Source: Aeromicrobium camelliae (GTDB lineage Bacteria; Actinomycetota; Actinomycetes; Propionibacteriales; Nocardioidaceae). Taken from it: DNA of 64,000 nucleotides. The DNA is taken from contig NZ_RQJX01000007.1 of NCBI RefSeq assembly GCF_003850045.1, forward strand, positions 62,001 to 126,000, written 5' to 3'. Shown here one piece after another: positions 9,136 to 16,766 of the stretch (positions are counted from its first letter, which is position 1; every line of letters begins with the position of its first letter). The position numbers were made by a program, and so were the translations under genes. Under the pieces are notes generated by a model, which was given only the letters and a program-made list of their open reading frames with translations, did not search any database and was not told where the DNA came from.

Positions 9136-9891
9136 TCAGTCCTTCGGTCCGCCGGCGACGTAGATGACCTGACCGGAGACGAAGCCGGCGCCCTCGCTGA
9201 CGAGGAACGAGGCGGTGTGCGCGATGTCCTCGGGCTGGCCGACCCGCTGCACGGGGATCTGCTCGGCGCTGAACTTGATGAAGTCGTCGAACGGGACGCC
9301 GATGCGCTCGGCCGTCGCGGCGGTCATGTCGGTCTGGATGAAGCCCGGCGCGATGGCGTTGGCGGTGATGCCGAACTTGCCGAGCTCGATGGCGAGGGTC
9401 TTGGTGAAGCCCTGGATGCCCGCTTTGGCGGCGGAGTAATTAGCCTGTCCGCGGTTGCCGAGCGCCGACGTGCTCGAGAGGTTGACGATGCGACCGAACT
9501 TGGCCTCGGTCATGTGCTTCTGGCAGGCCTTGCTCATGAGGAAGGCGCCGCGCAGGTGCACGCCCATCACGGCGTCCCAGTCCTCCACGGTCATCTTGAA
9601 CAGGAGGTTGTCGCGGATGATGCCGGCGTTGTTGATCAGCACGGTCGGGGCGCCGAGCTCCTCGGCGACGCGGGCGACGGCGGTCTCGACGCTCTCGGGG
9701 TCGGCGACGTTGGCGCCCACGGCGAGAGCGCGCCCGCCGGCGGCGGTGATCTGGTCGACGGTGCCGGCGCAGGCGGCCTCGTCGAGGTCGAGGACGGCGA
9801 CGTTCATGCCGTCGGAGGCCAGCCGGGCAGCGACGCCGGCACCGATGCCGCGGGCGGCGCCGGTGACGATGGCGGTACGGGTCTCGGACAC
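9136..9891 (-). CDS. FabG-like short-chain dehydrogenase, 3-ketoacyl reductase type
   Basis: A 251-residue classical SDR. It has the cofactor motif TGAARGIGAG (about residues 10-19), NNAG (86-89), catalytic Ser in NLSSTSALG, and YSAAK with Tyr and Lys near 150-154; the C-terminus GQVIYVAGGPKD is FabG-like. It probably reduces a 3-ketoacyl thioester with NADPH. Since bulk synthesis is by FAS-I, a role in beta-oxidation or in modifying an unusual acyl chain, together with the downstream kinase, fits better than primary FabG. The GTG start at 9891 has a good AGGAGAGG sequence 8-9 nt upstream. A palindrome, CTAAGCGCTTGCTTAG, sits about 30 nt upstream and may be a TetR operator. Confidence 0.9.
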   Translation of the reverse strand: MSETRTAIVTGAARGIGAGVAARLASDGMNVAVLDLDEAACAGTVDQITAAGGRALAVGANVADPESVETAVARVAEELGAPTVLINNAGIIRDNLLFKMTVEDWDAVMGVHLRGAFLMSKACQKHMTEAKFGRIVNLSSTSALGNRGQANYSAAKAGIQGFTKTLAIELGKFGITANAIAPGFIQTDMTAATAERIGVPFDDFIKFSAEQIPVQRVGQPEDIAHTASFLVSEGAGFVSGQVIYVAGGPKD

Positions 9892-9921
9892 GGGGATACC
9901 TCTCCTGGATGTGACAGGTGT

Positions 9922-9937
9922 CTAAGCGCTTGCTTAG
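9922..9937. promoter_or_regulatory. Palindromic operator upstream of the fabG-like gene
   Basis: CTAAGC-GCTT-GCTTAG has perfect 6-bp arms around a 4-bp centre, 31 nt upstream of the GTG start of the reductase operon. Size and symmetry suit a TetR-type repressor of acyl-CoA metabolism. Which regulator binds is inference; the TetR gene at 7328-7954 is a candidate only by proximity. Confidence 0.5.
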
Positions 9938-10009
9938 TTCGCACCTTAGCGTACGCCCGGCCCGCGGGGGAGGGGTGCGCGACATCACACGCCGATCTGC
10001 GGCCAAAGA

Positions 10010-10052
10010 TGAGGAACTCCTCATGTTTGCCCTATAGTTGAGGAATCCCTCA
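10010..10052. promoter_or_regulatory. Promoter with two tandem palindromic operators (accD-like operon)
   Basis: Two near-identical 14-bp palindromes, TGAGGAACTCCTCA (10010-10023) and TGAGGAATCCCTCA (10039-10052), each followed by TGTTT, flank a near-consensus -10 box TATAGT (10033-10038). The first lies in the spacer/-35 region and the second over the predicted transcription start, the expected layout for repression of the carboxyltransferase operon. The binding protein is not identifiable from the window. Confidence 0.65.
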
Positions 10053-10069
10053 TGTTTAGGAGTGACGCC

Positions 10070-11557
10070 GTGAGCGAAGTCGAGCAGCTGCCTGACCACC
10101 GCACCCGATTGGAAGACCGGCGGCAGGAGCGGTTCCGCCGCGTCGAGCCGCGCGGCAAGCGTGTCCACACCGCCCGCGAGCGTGCGGAGATGCTCGTCGA
10201 TGCCGGTTCGTTCGTCGAGACCACGCCGCTGCGCGCCGCGCACGGCGGTGGCAGCGGGGTCGTGACCGGCTGGGGCCTCATCGACGGCCGTCCCGTCGTC
10301 ATCGCCTCGCACGACGCCGCCGTCGCGTCCGGTGCGATCGGCGAGGTGATGGCCGACGCGATCATGGACGCGCAGCGCCTCGCCATCCGCCGCGGGTACC
10401 CGATCGTCTACATCAACGATTCCGGCGGTGCCCGGGTGCCGGACGGCATCCTCGCGCTGCACGGCTGCGGCGGCATCTTCGCGCTCAACGTCGAGGCGCA
10501 GCGCCACATCCCCCAGATCTCGCTCATCCTCGGTCCGTGCGCGGGGGCGGCCGCCTACTCGCCGGCCCTGACGGACTGGACGATCATGGTCAAGGGCCAG
10601 GGGCACATGTTCCTCACCGGCCCCGACATCGTGAAGGCGGCGACCGGCGAGGACGTCACGGCCGACGAGATCGGCGGCTCGCGCCTGCACACCGAGACCA
10701 GCGGCGTCGCCCACCTCGAGGTCGAGTCCGAGCAGGAGGCGCTGGAGTCGGCGCGCCTGCTGCTGTCGTTCCTGCCGTCGCGCGTCGGTGGAGAGCAGCG
10801 CATCGGCGACCCGGTTCCGGCCAACCCGCGCGCAGTCGACGCGCTGCCGGCGCTGGTGCCCGAGAAGGCGTCGGTCGTGTTCGACATGAACCAGCTCATC
10901 GACGGCGTGCTCGACAACGGCGCGCGTCTCGAGCTCATGCCGCGCCACGCCGGCAGCATCCTCACCCTGTTCGGGCGCCTCGACGGCCGTCCCGTCGGCG
11001 TCGTGGCCAACCAGCCCGCTTGTCGCGGCGGCATCCTCGACGCCAAGAGTTCGGTCAAGCTGGCCCGCTTCGTGGAGTTCTGCGGGCGCTTCGGACTGCC
11101 GATCCTCACCTTCGTCGACGTCCCCGGCTTCCTGCCCGGAACGGTCGAGGAGGGCCGCGGCGTCATCACCCACGGCGCCAAGGTGCTCAAGGCCTACGTC
11201 GATGCCGCCTCGCCCAAGCTCACCGTCGTGGTGCGCAAGGCGTATGGCGGTGCCTACATCGCGATGGGCGCGAAGTCGCTCGGCGCGGACATGACGTGGG
11301 CGTGGTCCAACGCCGAGATCGCGGTCATGGGCCCGGGCGGTGCGGTGGCACTGCTGCACCGGCGCGCGCTCGCCGCCGCCGAGGATCCGACAGCGCTGCG
11401 CGACGAGCTCGCCGCGGAGTACCGCGAGAACGTCGCCCGACCTTACGTGGCCGCGGAGGCGGGCATCGTCGACGACGTGATCTTCCCCGAGGAGACGCGC
11501 GGACGGATGGCCGACGCCCTGCGCATGCTGACGCACTCCGAGGGAGGCCCTCGATGA
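10070..11557 (+). CDS. Acyl-CoA carboxylase carboxyltransferase (beta) subunit
   Basis: A 495-residue crotonase-fold carboxyltransferase of the AccD/propionyl-CoA carboxylase beta class, which moves carboxyl from carboxybiotin to an acyl-CoA. It shows the N-half motif YINDSGGARV, the oxyanion loop GPCAGAAAYSPAL, and in the C-half TFVDVPGFLPG and YGGAYIAMG. GTG 10070 is chosen over the in-frame ATG at 10052: AGGAG (10058-10062) is spaced 7 nt from the GTG, whereas the ATG lies within the second operator at the predicted transcription start. The biotin carrier gene overlaps its 3' end by 4 nt. No biotin carboxylase subunit is nearby, so it must borrow one from elsewhere. The acyl-CoA substrate is unknown. 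Confidence 0.92.
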   Translation: MSEVEQLPDHRTRLEDRRQERFRRVEPRGKRVHTARERAEMLVDAGSFVETTPLRAAHGGGSGVVTGWGLIDGRPVVIASHDAAVASGAIGEVMADAIMDAQRLAIRRGYPIVYINDSGGARVPDGILALHGCGGIFALNVEAQRHIPQISLILGPCAGAAAYSPALTDWTIMVKGQGHMFLTGPDIVKAATGEDVTADEIGGSRLHTETSGVAHLEVESEQEALESARLLLSFLPSRVGGEQRIGDPVPANPRAVDALPALVPEKASVVFDMNQLIDGVLDNGARLELMPRHAGSILTLFGRLDGRPVGVVANQPACRGGILDAKSSVKLARFVEFCGRFGLPILTFVDVPGFLPGTVEEGRGVITHGAKVLKAYVDAASPKLTVVVRKAYGGAYIAMGAKSLGADMTWAWSNAEIAVMGPGGAVALLHRRALAAAEDPTALRDELAAEYRENVARPYVAAEAGIVDDVIFPEETRGRMADALRMLTHSEGGPR

Positions 11558-11781
11558 TCCACGCCCGCGCCGAGATCGTCGGCAACGTCTGGAAGATCGT
11601 CGCCCGCGAGGGCGATCCCGTGGCTGCGGGCGACGCCGTCGCAATCCTCGAGACCATGAAGATGGAGATCCCCGTGGTCGCACCGACCGCCGGCCACGTG
11701 AGCCGGTTGCTGGTCGACGAGGGGCAGATCGTGCAGGAGGGCGACCCGATCGCCGAGATCGACGCCACGGTCGGCGCCTGA
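11554..11781 (+). CDS. Biotin/lipoyl-attachment carrier protein (minimal BCCP)
   Basis: A 75-residue single biotinyl domain. The biotinylated lysine is in ETMKMEIP, with the flanking half-motifs EGDPVAAGDAV and EGQIVQEGDPIAEI of the barrel fold. It lacks the Ala/Pro-rich N-terminal extension of AccB-type carriers, so it is close to the shortest functional form. Its ATG overlaps the carboxyltransferase stop codon (ATGA), which indicates translational coupling and near-equimolar production. It should carry CO2 from a biotin carboxylase to the carboxyltransferase encoded just upstream. Confidence 0.93.
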   Translation: MIHARAEIVGNVWKIVAREGDPVAAGDAVAILETMKMEIPVVAPTAGHVSRLLVDEGQIVQEGDPIAEIDATVGA

Positions 11782-11805
11782 GCCGGCTCTGACAAGATCG
11801 GCTCC

Positions 11806-12519
11806 GTGACTGCCGAGCATCGTCATGAGATCCCGCTGCGCTGGGCCGACCTCGACTCGCTGAACCACGTCAACAACGTCGTGTACCTGCGGTACGCGGC
11901 GGAGGCGCGGATGGCGCTCGTCGACGCCGGCGTGATCGACGACCGGCGCACGACGCGGATGGCGGTCGAGTTCCTGCGGCCGATCCTGCTCGGCCCGCGG
12001 CCGGTCGTCGTGACCAGCCGCGTGGAGGACGATCAGGTCGTCCACCAGATCGGCATCGACGGCAGCCCGCACACCTTCGCCCGGGTCACGACCGGTCACG
12101 ACCCGGTCGGGATCCTCGACCCTGCCGAGGGCGTCGACACGATTCCGCTCTCACTGCGGCGGCTGGACCTCGACGAACGCGGGGTCGTGAGCCCCGTGCA
12201 GATCGGTGAGCTGCTGCAGGAGAGTCGTATCCCGTACATGAGCGCGCTGCTGGGTGAGGAACGCGGCACGGTCGTGCTCGCCCACCTCGACATGCGCGTC
12301 CACGCGGCGATCCCGTGGCGCCGCGAACCGGTCGAGTCGCGGGTGTGGATCGATCGGCTGGGCGGGTCGTCCTTCACGATCGCGGCGCAGCTGTGCGTCG
12401 ACGGCCGGGTGGCGGTCTCATCCGAGGCCGTGCTCGTCGGCTTCGATGCCACGACGCAGCGCTCCCGCGCCCTGACCGACGTGGAGCGCGCCGTGCTCGG
12501 CCGCGGTCTGCGCGCCTGA
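11806..12519 (+). CDS. Acyl-CoA thioesterase, double hot-dog (4HBT) fold
   Basis: A 237-residue protein with two consecutive hot-dog domains. The first begins with IPLRWADLDSLNHVNNVVYL (about residues 7-26), the 4HBT-type active-site helix with Asp and Asn/His. The second (about 125-235) includes RIPYMSALLGEERG and ends with a SSEAVLVGFD strand. It probably hydrolyses acyl-CoAs; an actinobacterial homologue family is present in the same region of M. tuberculosis (Rv2475c type). The GTG start has no Shine-Dalgarno sequence; CAAGAT (11793-11798) lies 7 nt before it, so translation is likely leaderless. It ends 12 nt from the convergent glbO stop. Confidence 0.82.
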   Translation: MTAEHRHEIPLRWADLDSLNHVNNVVYLRYAAEARMALVDAGVIDDRRTTRMAVEFLRPILLGPRPVVVTSRVEDDQVVHQIGIDGSPHTFARVTTGHDPVGILDPAEGVDTIPLSLRRLDLDERGVVSPVQIGELLQESRIPYMSALLGEERGTVVLAHLDMRVHAAIPWRREPVESRVWIDRLGGSSFTIAAQLCVDGRVAVSSEAVLVGFDATTQRSRALTDVERAVLGRGLRA

Positions 12520-12531
12520 GCCGCGCCGGCG

Positions 12532-12918
12532 TCAGTCGGCGGTGTTGACCATGAAGTTGGCGGCGTGCTGGGCGTAGGCCCAGAACTGCGCGTCGTGCTC
12601 GGGATCGAGCTTGGCGGCGTCCAGCCCGGCACGGAAGTGCTGGAGCCAGCGGTCACGCGCCTCGGCGTTCACCGCGAACGGGGCGTGCCGCATGCGCAGC
12701 CGCGGATGTCCGCGCTGCTGCGAGTACGTCGTCGGGCCGCCCCAGTACTGCTCGAGGAACATGGTGAACCGCTCGGCGGCCGGGCCGAGGTCCTCCTCGG
12801 GGTACATGGGCCGGAGCACCTCGTCGTTGGCGACGCCCTGGTAGAAGACGTCGACGATGAGTTCGATGGTGGCGCGCCCGCCGATCGCCTCGTAGAAGTT
12901 GTCGTCGCGGGCACTCAT
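12532..12918 (-). CDS. glbO: Group II truncated haemoglobin
   Basis: A 128-residue globin of the 2-on-2 fold, trHbO class, probably binding O2/NO or acting in redox chemistry at the membrane. Visible features are NFYEAIGG at the N-terminus, the PMYPEEDLGPAAERFTMFL helix, the Tyr/Trp-rich EQYWGGPTTYSQQRGHPRLRMRH stretch with the proximal His of the F helix, and the C-terminal RWLQHF and AANFMVN helices. The ATG at 12918 overlaps the stop of the mscS-like gene (ATGA) and is preceded by AGGAGG 6 nt upstream, so it is the second gene of a two-gene operon. Confidence 0.92.
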   Translation of the reverse strand: MSARDDNFYEAIGGRATIELIVDVFYQGVANDEVLRPMYPEEDLGPAAERFTMFLEQYWGGPTTYSQQRGHPRLRMRHAPFAVNAEARDRWLQHFRAGLDAAKLDPEHDAQFWAYAQHAANFMVNTAD

Positions 12919-13820
12919 GCCGTTCCTCCTGGCGGGATGATCGTGGCGGGGATGCGGATGCCGGCTGCATCGAACCGCCGCTTGATGCGCTCGCGCATGG
13001 TGCGGGCGACGTTCCACTGCTGCAGCGGAGCCGTCTTGAGCACCACGCGCACCACGACCCCATCTTTGTCGAAGCGCTCGACGCCCCACACCTCCGGGGC
13101 CTCGATGATGACGCCCTCGTAGTTCGGGTCGGCGTACATCTCGCTCGCGACCTCGCTGAGGATCTGCTGGGCCTGGTCCAGGTCGGAGTCGTAGGCGACC
13201 GTGATGTCGAGGACCGTGCGGGCCCAGTTCTGGCTGGAGTTGCCGACCCGCAGGATCTCGCCGTTGCGGACGTACCAGACGGTGCCGTCGACGTCGCGCA
13301 ACCGCGTCACGCGCAGCCCGACCGCTTCGACGGTGCCGGCCGCCTCACCGAGGTCGACGACGTCACCCACGCCGTACTGGTCCTCCAGCATCATCGAGAT
13401 ACCGGCGAGGAAGTCCTTGACGAGCGTCTGAGCGCCGAAGCCGAGGGCGACGCCGACGATGCCCGCGCTCGTCAGCAGCGGCGCGACCGGGATGCCGAAG
13501 CTCGCGAGGATCGTCACCACGGCGATCATCATGATGATGCCGGTGGCGATGCTCTTGAGCAGCGAGCCCAGCGCCTCCGCACGCTGCCGGCGCCGCTGGG
13601 CGACCGGTTCGGGGCGATCGACGCTCTTCGCGCCGCTGGTGAGATTGGCCAGCGGGCTCGGCACGGTGGGGGTCTTCGACGCCTGATGCGTGAGGCGGTC
13701 GATGAGGCGGTTGACGAGCCACCGCAGCACCAGCGCCACGATGAGGATGACGATGGCCTTGAGCGGAAGTTCGACGAATCGGTTGAACCACGGTTCGTCG
13801 AGCACGTCGAGGTCAGGCAT
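12915..13820 (-). CDS. MscS-family mechanosensitive channel
   Basis: A 301-residue small-conductance mechanosensitive channel homologue. An N-terminal helix (LPLKAIVILIVALVLRWLV, about residues 15-33) is followed by a basic linker, a second helix (TGIIMMIAVVTILASFGIP) and the pore-lining TM3 segment GIVGVALGFGAQTLVKDFLAGI, the MscS hallmark. The beta domain EDQYGVGDVVDLGEAAGTVEAVGLR follows, then an alpha/beta cytoplasmic end. It protects against hypo-osmotic shock. Start ATG 13820: TAGGCT (13828-13833, complement) stands 7 nt upstream without a Shine-Dalgarno sequence, a leaderless arrangement. It is transcribed divergently from the small membrane protein and overlaps glbO by 4 nt. Confidence 0.93.
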   Translation of the reverse strand: MPDLDVLDEPWFNRFVELPLKAIVILIVALVLRWLVNRLIDRLTHQASKTPTVPSPLANLTSGAKSVDRPEPVAQRRRQRAEALGSLLKSIATGIIMMIAVVTILASFGIPVAPLLTSAGIVGVALGFGAQTLVKDFLAGISMMLEDQYGVGDVVDLGEAAGTVEAVGLRVTRLRDVDGTVWYVRNGEILRVGNSSQNWARTVLDITVAYDSDLDQAQQILSEVASEMYADPNYEGVIIEAPEVWGVERFDKDGVVVRVVLKTAPLQQWNVARTMRERIKRRFDAAGIRIPATIIPPGGTA

Positions 13821-13827
13821 AGTTCCC

Positions 13828-13847
13828 AGCCTACGGGCCGATACGAT
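13828..13847. promoter_or_regulatory. Back-to-back leaderless -10 boxes
   Basis: Between the divergent starts at 13820 (minus) and 13855 (plus), TAGGCT on the minus strand (13828-13833) and TACGAT on the plus strand (13842-13847) each end 7 nt before their start codon. The two -10 boxes are only 8 bp apart, so polymerases at the two promoters must exclude one another. Confidence 0.6.
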
Positions 13848-13854
13848 GAGCCCC

Positions 13855-14127
13855 ATGAGCATCGTCGTTCGTGCCCTCAGCACCCTCGCGGCCACCGTGA
13901 CAGCTGTCCTCGTCGTCTCCGCCGGCCCCGCGGCCGCGTCGACGGCCCCGAGCACGTGGGAGCTCGACGATCCGATGAGCACGCTCGAGGCGCTGGCGAT
14001 CTTCGGCGGCATCCCGCTCGCGCTGTTCGTCGTCATCTCGCTCTTCGCCGCGATGACCGCGCGCAACAACTACGAGCCGGCTCCGCCGCACCCCGAGGAC
14101 GAGACCTCCACTCCGCCGTACGAGTGA
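13855..14127 (+). CDS. Small exported membrane protein, unknown function
   Basis: A 90-residue protein not recognised from any named family. It has a signal-peptide-like N-terminus (MSIVVRALSTLAATVTAVLV ending in AGPAAAS), a short acidic segment, one hydrophobic helix (LAIFGGIPLALFVVISLFAA, about residues 47-66) and a Pro/Glu-rich hydrophilic tail ending in TPPYE. The topology suggests a single-pass membrane protein with an exposed tail. The ATG at 13855 is 7 nt after TACGAT with no Shine-Dalgarno sequence. A strong hairpin terminator follows the stop. Its compact promoter-gene-terminator unit supports it being real. Confidence 0.7.
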   Translation: MSIVVRALSTLAATVTAVLVVSAGPAAASTAPSTWELDDPMSTLEALAIFGGIPLALFVVISLFAAMTARNNYEPAPPHPEDETSTPPYE

Positions 14128-14140
14128 CCCGCTGACTGAC

Positions 14141-14178
14141 GACGAAGGGCCCCGCCGGAATCGGTGGGGCCCTTCGTC
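14141..14178. terminator. Bidirectional hairpin terminator
   Basis: GACGAAGGGCCCCGCC pairs with GGTGGGGCCCTTCGTC across the 6-nt loop GGAATC, with a single G-T mismatch position. It lies between the convergent stops of the 90-residue membrane protein (14127) and pepN (14188) and can serve both. There is no long T-run, as usual in high-GC actinobacteria. Confidence 0.9.
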
Positions 14179-14187
14179 ATGTCGGCG

Positions 14188-16707
14188 TCAGTTCCGAGTT
14201 CGAGCGCGGAGCGCACGCGCCAGATCGTCCCGGCCCTCGCGCACGTAGCGGACGGCCGCGGCGGGAGCCGACGTCTGCTCCAGCCATGCGTCGACCTTGC
14301 GCAGGGTCTCCTCGCTCGGGTTGGCGAGCGGGAACAGATCCACCAGCGCGATCTGACCGATCCACACGCCCTGCTCGTCGATGATGGTCTCGGCCATCTC
14401 CAGGTACTGATCGACGTACGGCTCGAGGATGTCGGCCTGGCCGAACACCTGGAAGGCTCCGGCGATCTGCCGTCGCGTCTCGTTCGGGGTCTCCTTGACG
14501 ATGACGACCTTGCGCCAGGCGTCCGCCTTGGCCTCCGCCGAGGGCCGGATCGCCAGCGCCGCGGCGCCCCGCTCCTTGCCCGCGTTGGTCGGGTCGCGAT
14601 CGATCTCCACGCCGATCTCCGGCTCGGACAGCGCACCCAGCCGAGCGAGCGCCGTGACCAGGGTCCAGCGCAGGTCGGTGTCGACGGTCAGGCCGTCGAT
14701 CTCGCCGTCGAGCACCCGGCGCACCCGCTCGGGGTCCGACGCGGCGACGGCGAGGGCGCGCGCGAACGCCAGCTGGTGGTCCGTTCCGGGCGCGGCGCCG
14801 GTGAGCAGCTCCCACAGGCCGTCCTCCCACGTCCGCGCGAGCTCAGCGTGCTCGGCCTCGGGGGTGAAGGCGCGAACGGCCGAGGTGCCCTGACGCAGCA
14901 GCGAGCCCACCGCGGTGAGGTCGGTCTCCGTGCCGACCCCGGACAGCACCAGGCGCACGAAGTCGGCCGAGGCCAGCTCGGCGTCGCGGGTCATGTCCCA
15001 GGCGGCACCCCAGCACAGCGCACGGGCGAGGGAGTCCTCGATCGTCGCGATGCCCGACAGCAGCGTGGAGAAGGACCGTTCGTCGAGGCGGATCTTGGCG
15101 TAGGTGAGGTCGGCGTCGTTCAGCAGGACGAGGTCGGGCTGGGCGCGGCCGACGAGCTCGCTGATCTCGGTCGACGCACCCTCGATGTCGACCTCGACCC
15201 GGTCCGTGCGGGTGATCGAGTCGCCGACCTTGTCGTACAGGCCGATGCCGATGCGGTGACGGCGCAGCGTCGGGAAGTCCGGGTGCGCCGACTGCTCGAC
15301 GGTGAACGAGGTGAACGTGCCGTCGTCGTCGGTGGTGAACGAGGCCCGCAACGTGTTGACGCCCGAGGTCTGGAGCCACTCCTGCGCCCACGACGACAGC
15401 TCGCGGCCGGAGGCAGCCTCGAGCTCGACGAGCAGGTCGCGCAGCTCGGTGTTGCCGTAGGCGTGCTTGCCGAAGTACGCGCGCAGGCCTGCGAAGAAGT
15501 CGTCCTCACCGACCCACGCGACGAGCTGCTTGAGCGCGGACGCGCCCTTGGCGTAGGTGATGCCGTCGAAGTTCGCCTCGACCGCGTGGAGGTCGTAGTT
15601 GTCCGCGGCGATCGGGTGCGTCGAGGGCAGCTGGTCCTGGCGGTAGGCCCAGTTCTTGCGCTGGTTGGTGAAACCGGTCCACGCCTCGGTGAAGCGCGTC
15701 GCGTTGACCTGGGCGTGGTGCGAGGCGAACTCGGCGAACGACTCGTTGAGCCACAGGTCGTCCCACCACTTCATCGTCACGAGGTCGCCGAACCACATGT
15801 GTGCCATCTCGTGGAGGATCGTGTTGGCGCGCTGCTCGTAGGCGGCGACCGTCTGGCGGCTGCGGAAGATCATCTCGTCGCGGAACGTCACACATCCCGC
15901 GTTCTCCATCGCGCCCATGTTGTATTCGGGCACGAACAGCTGGTCGTACTTGCCGAACGGGTAGCCCATCTGGAAGGCGTCCTCGAAGAACCCGAAACCC
16001 TGCTTGGTGATCTCGAGGATGTCGTCGGCGTCGAGGAACTCGGCGAGCGATTGGCGGCAGAACACGCCGAGCGGGATCTCGCCGTGCGCGCCCTGGTAGA
16101 CGTCGCGCACGACGTGGTACTCGCCGGCCACGAGCGCCGTGATGTACGTCGACATCCGCTTCGTGGGAGCGAAGTGCCACACCGCAGCGCCGTCGCCGGC
16201 CGGCTCCGGATCGGGCGTCGGCGAGTTGCTGACGACCTGCCAGTGGTCCGGCGCGGTGATGTGGAAGGTGAACTCGGCCTTGAGATCGGGCTGCTCGAAC
16301 GTCGCGAACACGCGGCGGGCGTCGGGGACCTCGAACTGCGTGTAGAGGTACACGCGGTCGTCGGCGGGGTCGACGAAGCGGTGGAGACCCTCGCCGGAGT
16401 TGGAGTAGCGGCAGGTCGCCTCGACGACCAGCTCGTTCTGCGCCGCGAGGTTCTCGATCGGGATGCGGCTGTCGGCGTAGACGGCGGGGTCGACGGGCTC
16501 GCCGTTGAGGGTGATCGACGAGATCTCGCCGTCGACGAGGTCGACGAACGTCGACGCCCCTTCGGTGGCGGTGAACCGGATCGTGGTGACGGATCCGAAA
16601 CGTTCGGTGGAGTCGAGGGTCAGGTCGAGGGCGACATCGTAGGTCTGGGTGTCGACGACCGATGCGCGCTGCTGGGCTTCTTCGCGGGTGAGATTCGTGC
16701 CGGGCAT
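14188..16707 (-). CDS. pepN: Aminopeptidase N (M1 zinc metallopeptidase)
   Basis: An 839-residue cytosolic M1 peptidase that removes N-terminal residues from peptides, working downstream of Clp and other proteases. It shows the exopeptidase motif GAMENAG and the zinc site HEMAHMWFGDL followed by WLNESFAEF (HExxH-18-E), then the ERAP1-like C-terminal helical domain to the end. The start is ATG 16707 (MPGTNLTREEAQQRA); the frame stays open upstream to 16887, but that stretch overlaps the divergent ligase gene and lacks M1 similarity. The neighbouring order (pepN next to the DsbA-like protein, rpiB and nei-like genes) matches M. tuberculosis Rv2467-Rv2464c. Confidence 0.96.
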   Translation of the reverse strand: MPGTNLTREEAQQRASVVDTQTYDVALDLTLDSTERFGSVTTIRFTATEGASTFVDLVDGEISSITLNGEPVDPAVYADSRIPIENLAAQNELVVEATCRYSNSGEGLHRFVDPADDRVYLYTQFEVPDARRVFATFEQPDLKAEFTFHITAPDHWQVVSNSPTPDPEPAGDGAAVWHFAPTKRMSTYITALVAGEYHVVRDVYQGAHGEIPLGVFCRQSLAEFLDADDILEITKQGFGFFEDAFQMGYPFGKYDQLFVPEYNMGAMENAGCVTFRDEMIFRSRQTVAAYEQRANTILHEMAHMWFGDLVTMKWWDDLWLNESFAEFASHHAQVNATRFTEAWTGFTNQRKNWAYRQDQLPSTHPIAADNYDLHAVEANFDGITYAKGASALKQLVAWVGEDDFFAGLRAYFGKHAYGNTELRDLLVELEAASGRELSSWAQEWLQTSGVNTLRASFTTDDDGTFTSFTVEQSAHPDFPTLRRHRIGIGLYDKVGDSITRTDRVEVDIEGASTEISELVGRAQPDLVLLNDADLTYAKIRLDERSFSTLLSGIATIEDSLARALCWGAAWDMTRDAELASADFVRLVLSGVGTETDLTAVGSLLRQGTSAVRAFTPEAEHAELARTWEDGLWELLTGAAPGTDHQLAFARALAVAASDPERVRRVLDGEIDGLTVDTDLRWTLVTALARLGALSEPEIGVEIDRDPTNAGKERGAAALAIRPSAEAKADAWRKVVIVKETPNETRRQIAGAFQVFGQADILEPYVDQYLEMAETIIDEQGVWIGQIALVDLFPLANPSEETLRKVDAWLEQTSAPAAAVRYVREGRDDLARALRARTRN

Positions 16708-16766
16708 ACGGCCTACTCTTGCACTACTGGGCGGGCGAATTCGCGTCGGTCCGGCAGGATGAGGAC

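Noticed and set aside
10052-10069. ATG 10052 as start of the carboxyltransferase
   Set aside because: It lies inside the second operator, near the transcription start. GTG 10070 has AGGAG with a 7-nt spacing.
16719-16766. ATG 16719 as start of the GCS2-type ligase
   Set aside because: The extra residues do not resemble the family, and the -10 box CAGGAT would then lie inside the gene. GTG 16767 fits the leaderless pattern.
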